Positions 61,369 to 64,000 of a stretch of 64,000 bases of DNA are shown here, piece by piece. The DNA is taken from positions 1 through 64,000 of the forward strand of contig NZ_JAWZSQ010000025.1 of NCBI RefSeq assembly GCF_034096925.1. Reading direction: 5' to 3'. The position numbers were made by a program, and so were the translations under genes. Every line of letters begins with the position of its first letter. Within the stretch, counting starts at the first letter, position 1. The DNA is from Patulibacter defluvii. GTDB taxonomy: Bacteria; Actinomycetota; Thermoleophilia; Solirubrobacterales; Solirubrobacteraceae. The notes under the pieces were generated by a model. It was not told where the DNA came from. It ran no database searches and worked only from the letters and a program-made list of their open reading frames with translations.

Positions 61369-61779
61369 ATGGACGTTGCTGACCCACGCCCGGATGGCCC
61401 CGCCGTCGGTGCGTTGATCGCTGCGTGGGAACGGGGGTTCCGGTCGGGCGGCAGCTGGCAGGGATCGCTGCTCGCCGGGATGGGAGCGCTGGCCGCCACG
61501 CTCGAAGCCGACCCCACGACGGCCGAGGGGTGCGTCCTGACCCAGACGCCGCACCCCCGCCAGGTCGCCCTGATCTGGCACCGGGAGCTCGTGCGCTCCC
61601 GGATCACCGCCGCCCTCCGCGACCAGTGGGAGCGCTACGGCGAGCACCGGGTGCCCGAGGTCTACTTCGAGGTCTTCGTTGGCGCCATCTGCACCGCCCT
61701 CCGCGATCGGGTCGAGCGGGGCGGCGGCTACGACGAGCTGCCACGCGTGGCGCTGCTGCTCTGGGGCGCCGGGCGCTAG
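61369..61779 (+). CDS. TetR ligand-binding-domain-like protein without HTH, copy 2
   Basis: 136 residues from ATG 61369 after GGGAGGGAGGAG. Paralogue of 59831-60292: AWERGFRSGGSWQGSLLAGMGALAATLEADPTTAEGC aligns with WERAFLAGTSWRPSLHAGMSAMARLLHEDPQAAERC, and PEVYFEVFVGAICTALRDRV with PSLYFEVFIGEMASLVHQRL. Soluble and helical, no HTH. Divergent from one TetR gene and convergent with the other. A palindromic operator lies in its promoter. Role as a regulator partner or ligand sensor is inferred. Confidence 0.75.
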   Translation: MDVADPRPDGPAVGALIAAWERGFRSGGSWQGSLLAGMGALAATLEADPTTAEGCVLTQTPHPRQVALIWHRELVRSRITAALRDQWERYGEHRVPEVYFEVFVGAICTALRDRVERGGGYDELPRVALLLWGAGR

Positions 61780-62076
61780 GCGAACACCGTGCTCGAACGA
61801 CGCCCACAGCACGAGCGGCGGCCGCAGTTCTGCTGGTACGGCCGCTGGGACGGCAACCGCGACCGGTCGCGGCGCTGCGCCGAACGCGGGCGCCCCGCTC
61901 CGCGCCGGCGGCCCGGTTGCCGATCGGGTACTGCCGCGGCCGATCGTCGGCGGCCCCGGAGAGGCGCCTAGCGAGCGTTGCGCGCGGAGGCGCGTGGCGG
62001 CGTCGGGCGGGGGCGGACGGCCCGTCGGGCCGTCGCGCGGCCGCCCGGTCGGGCGGGGCGGACGGCTCGCCGGCGC
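61780..62076. other. GC-rich region without a supported gene
   Basis: Between the convergent genes ending at 61779 and 62280 lie 500 bases. This first part encodes only arginine-rich short frames (for example 61789-61971 with CWYGRWDGNRDR) lacking a ribosome site. I see no promoter or RNA structure; the rest is the tandem repeat at 62077-62215. Confidence 0.5.
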
Positions 62077-62215
62077 GGAGCGGCCCGCCGAGCCGAGCGG
62101 CCCGCTGGGCCGAGTGGCTCGCTGGGCCGAGCGGCCCCGCTGGCGTCGAGTGGCCCGCTGACGCCGGAGCGGCCCCGCTGACGCCGGAGCGGCCGACGCG
62201 GAGCGGCCCGCGGCA
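62077..62215. repeat. Degenerate GC-rich tandem repeats
   Basis: Units of 17 bases such as CCGAGCGGCCCGCTGGG occur three times with few changes, followed by a 20-base unit CCGCTGACGCCGGAGCGGCC in two copies and further partial units ending near 62215. It lies downstream of two convergent genes. Confidence 0.7.
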
Positions 62216-62279
62216 GCGGCACCACGCCGCTGCCCGCCGTTGGCCGCCGCGCTACCCGCGCCGGGCCTCCGCGGCCCCG

Positions 62280-62993
62280 CTACCGCGGCGCCGGAGCCTC
62301 GGCGGCCGCCTGGGCCTCGATCGCCTCTTCGGCGCTGCTGCGGGCCGCCGCGGCACCGTCGGCGCCGGCGTAGGGGAGGAAGAGCGCGTAGACGAGGTCG
62401 GGGATCGCGTCGCGCAGCTGGTCGAGCTCGCCGCGGAGGACGCGGGCGTAGACCACCTCGTGGATGCCGCCCACGATCGTCTCGGCCGTGAGGCTGTTGG
62501 TCGGACCCGAGAGCAGGGCCACGCCCTCGTTGATCAGCGTGGCCAGGCGGCGCATCGTGTCGTCGCGGCGGGCGACGGCCTGGGGGCCCGCCGCCAGCAC
62601 CTCGACGACGCACATCTCGGCCATCGCCGGGTCCGAGGCCAGGCGATCGATCAGGACCGCCAGGGCACCGGTGGTGCGGGCGATGACGTCGTCGGCGCTG
62701 TCGAACGCGGCGCGCATGTCGTCCTGGAGCCGGCCGACCGCGTCGTCGTAGGCGGCGAGGAAGGCCGCCTCCTTGTTCGCGTAGTGGTCGTAGAACGTGC
62801 GCCGGGAGACGCCGGCGGTGCCGATGATGTCCTCGACCGACATGTCGCCGTAGCCGGCGACGCTGGTGACGTCGATCACCGCCCGCAGGATCCGCTCCTT
62901 CTGGTTGCGGATCACCGCCTCGCGGGGCAGGCCGTGGCGGCCCGCCGGGAGCTGATCCGGACGTCGACCCTGGGCGCTCCCGTGCTTCAACAC
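62280..62993 (-). CDS. TetR-family regulator, copy 2 of the duplicated unit
   Basis: 237 residues from GTG 62993; TATGTT on the minus strand (63000-63005) lies 6 bases before it. Arm GRRPDQLPAGRHGLPREAVIR and HTH SVEDIIGTAGVSRRTFYDHYANKEAAF match copy 1 (60398-61117) closely; the ligand-binding domain has diverged (RLASDPAMAEMCVVEVLAAGP, TAETIVGGIHEVVYARVL). The inverted repeat at 63006-63025 overlaps its promoter region and suits autoregulation. Different ligands acting on similar operators are possible. Confidence 0.9.
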   Translation of the reverse strand: MLKHGSAQGRRPDQLPAGRHGLPREAVIRNQKERILRAVIDVTSVAGYGDMSVEDIIGTAGVSRRTFYDHYANKEAAFLAAYDDAVGRLQDDMRAAFDSADDVIARTTGALAVLIDRLASDPAMAEMCVVEVLAAGPQAVARRDDTMRRLATLINEGVALLSGPTNSLTAETIVGGIHEVVYARVLRGELDQLRDAIPDLVYALFLPYAGADGAAAARSSAEEAIEAQAAAEAPAPR

Positions 62994-63005
62994 GCAAGAA
63001 ACATA

Positions 63006-63025
63006 TACGGTTGCGGGACACCGTA
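63006..63025. promoter_or_regulatory. Candidate operator of TetR copy 2
   Basis: TACGGT (63006-63011) and ACCGTA (63020-63025) form a 6-bp inverted repeat with an 8-base spacer, flanked by further partly paired AT. It abuts the -10 of the TetR gene at 62993. Confidence 0.55.
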
Positions 63026-63147
63026 GATATACATGTCGCAGCAGCACCCCCCCGGACGGGGGGCGGTGTACGCAAACGCGGCCGCCGCCGGCTCGCGGCG
63101 GCGGCACCGGACGGCCGCGCGGGCGCTGTTCCGCGCGGCCCCGGCGA

Positions 63148-63639
63148 TCAGGCGGGCAGGTAGCCCTTGCCCTGCTTGCGGATCCGCCCCTCGCGCTGGA
63201 GCTGGGGCAGCAGCCGGAACAGCACGTTGACCGGGACCTCCATCTTCTCGGCCAGCTGATTCGCGGTCAGGCCGGGCTCAGCCGTGATCTGGGCGACCGC
63301 GTCGTCGCTGTGGAGCGCACCCGGATCGGCGACGGCCGCCGGGGCCGCGGCCGCTCGCGGCGCGGCCTTCGCCGGCCGCTTCGTCCCGCGTGCCGCCCGC
63401 GGCTTGGCGGTGCTCGCCTTCGGCGCGGCCTGGGCTGCCGCGGCCGCAGCGGCCGCAGCGGCGTTGGCCGCCGTCGATCCCGGCAGCGGGAAGGCGCTCA
63501 CGTGCTCCGCCGCAGCCTCGGGGTCGAGCGTCTCGATCGCCTTGCGAAGCTGCTGCAGGGCGTGGAACTCATCGACCAACGGCCGCAGCTCGGCCATCCG
63601 TTCGTCGATCTGCTTCTGGAACTCGTCGATCAGGTTCAA
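63148..63639 (-). CDS. Coiled-coil/winged-helix protein with Ala/Lys-rich linker
   Basis: 163 residues from a TTG at 63639, supported by GGAGGGG 7 bases upstream; no ATG or GTG fits. Residues 1-45 form an amphipathic helix or coiled coil (MNLIDEFQKQIDERMAEL...LQQLRKAIETL). A linker follows with an alanine run and histone-H1-like KPRAARGTKRPAKAAPRAAAAPA. The C-terminal 50 residues look like a winged helix: ITAEPGLTANQLAEKMEVPVNVLFRLLPQLQREGRIRKQGKGYL. Likely a DNA-binding, possibly nucleoid-associated protein. Confidence 0.8.
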   Translation of the reverse strand: MNLIDEFQKQIDERMAELRPLVDEFHALQQLRKAIETLDPEAAAEHVSAFPLPGSTAANAAAAAAAAAAQAAPKASTAKPRAARGTKRPAKAAPRAAAAPAAVADPGALHSDDAVAQITAEPGLTANQLAEKMEVPVNVLFRLLPQLQREGRIRKQGKGYLPA

Positions 63640-63763
63640 CCGTGGACCCCTCCGGTCAGCGAGGGCGACTCGGCACGTGTCGTACTCGGATTTTCGAAGG
63701 CACCGTATCGCCTATAGCGGTCGCGGTCGCGGGCCATGGCCGGCCGCACGCGGCCTTCCAAGA

Positions 63764-63780
63764 AGCTACTGGCAGTAGCT
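63764..63780. promoter_or_regulatory. Perfect inverted repeat before an SDR gene
   Basis: AGCTACT-GGC-AGTAGCT has 7-bp arms and ends 12 bases before the ATG at 63793. It shares the CTACT...AGTAG core with the repeat at 20520-20539. Confidence 0.55.
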
Positions 63781-63792
63781 ATTCTTTCCGGC

Positions 63793-64000
63793 ATGTCGCG
63801 CAGCTCCCGTCCCTCGGACCTGCTCGGGGTCGTCGCCAGCCGGCTCACCCCCGGGTCGCGCCGAGCGCTCGACGACCTCCGCCACCGCCTGGTCACCACC
63901 GCGTCGCGGACGCCGACCACGCCGGCCCGGGCCGTCCGCCGGGTGCTCTCGGGAACGCTCGAGGACGCGGTCCGCGACCGCGTCGTGCTCGTCACCGGCG
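63793..64000 (+). CDS. SDR-family oxidoreductase (N-terminal part)
   Basis: The first 69 codons only; the gene continues past the window. From ATG 63793 an N-terminal extension rich in Ser, Arg and Thr leads to SGTLEDAVRDRVVLVTG, which is the start of a Rossmann fold. The same arrangement (RSLEDAVADKVILITG) is found in the SDR at 9690-10724, so it is probably a paralogue acting on acyl or lipid substrates. The cofactor loop itself is cut off. Confidence 0.75.
   Translation, partial: MSRSSRPSDLLGVVASRLTPGSRRALDDLRHRLVTTASRTPTTPARAVRRVLSGTLEDAVRDRVVLVTG

Noticed and set aside
61789..61971. Small Cys/Trp-containing protein of 60 residues
   Set aside because: Arg-rich composition matching GC-rich noncoding DNA, no ribosome site, and no fitting -10 before the GTG.

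Overview
The DNA is about 70% G+C, with actinobacterial codon use, frequent GTG and some TTG starts, and many promoters of the TANNNT type lying 6-8 bases before the start codon. The gene families suggest a member of Thermoleophilia (Solirubrobacterales, Patulibacter/Conexibacter-like): collagen-like proteins with an LALFVALGGTSYAV-type N-terminus, large secreted beta-rich proteins, secreted beta-propellers and a six-gene MCE cluster. The lineage is inferred from family content; no rRNA is present. I saw no prophage, insertion sequence or CRISPR array.

Layout. 1-7.9 kb: start of a collagen-like protein, tRNA-Lys, two tandem paralogous small acidic proteins, tRNA-Glu, an ECF-like sigma factor with a membrane partner, two exported proteins, a helical protein of unknown function and a secreted BNR-type propeller. 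7.9-21.8 kb: metabolism, mostly lipid- or acyl-CoA-related (PoxB-type pyruvate dehydrogenase, acyl-CoA synthetase plus SDR, a second SDR, an ABC-F protein, TetR plus enoyl-CoA hydratase divergent from a degenerate SAH-hydrolase paralogue, a secreted arylsulfotransferase, a dienelactone hydrolase). 21.8-29.8 kb: a MerR regulator translationally coupled to the true SAH hydrolase ahcY, a secreted propeller, an FAD dehydrogenase, a PfpI-like protein, a TVP38 membrane protein, a lipoprotein and tRNA-Val. 29.9-35.9 kb: a 26-bp tandem repeat overlapping the end of a largely disordered protein, a glycosyltransferase, tRNA-Asp with a clear terminator, a DUF899 protein, an HhH-GPD protein, a thioesterase and a secreted protein.

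36.2-48.2 kb is one tight operon: six MCE (MlaD-type) genes and a 1009-residue multidomain peptidoglycan-hydrolase-like protein, every junction overlapping. No YrbE permease or ATPase gene lies with them. The likely role is a lipid conduit across the envelope with a coupled wall-remodelling enzyme.

48.2-59.6 kb is an array of secreted proteins: two nearly identical 266-residue proteins, five paralogues of 206-212 residues with four conserved cysteines, a decayed further copy, then two large exported proteins coupled to each other. Two promoters in this block (48198 and 54018) share sequence beyond their hexamers, suggesting common control.

59.7-63.0 kb holds a duplicated two-gene unit: each copy pairs a TetR repressor with a small protein that resembles a TetR ligand-binding domain without a DNA-binding domain. 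The window ends with a coiled-coil/winged-helix protein carrying an Ala/Lys-rich linker and the start of an SDR related to the one at 9.7 kb.

The best candidates for undescribed biology are the MCE-plus-wall-hydrolase operon, the mosaic secreted-protein array, the TetR/HTH-less pair, and the SAH-hydrolase paralogue with replaced catalytic residues.
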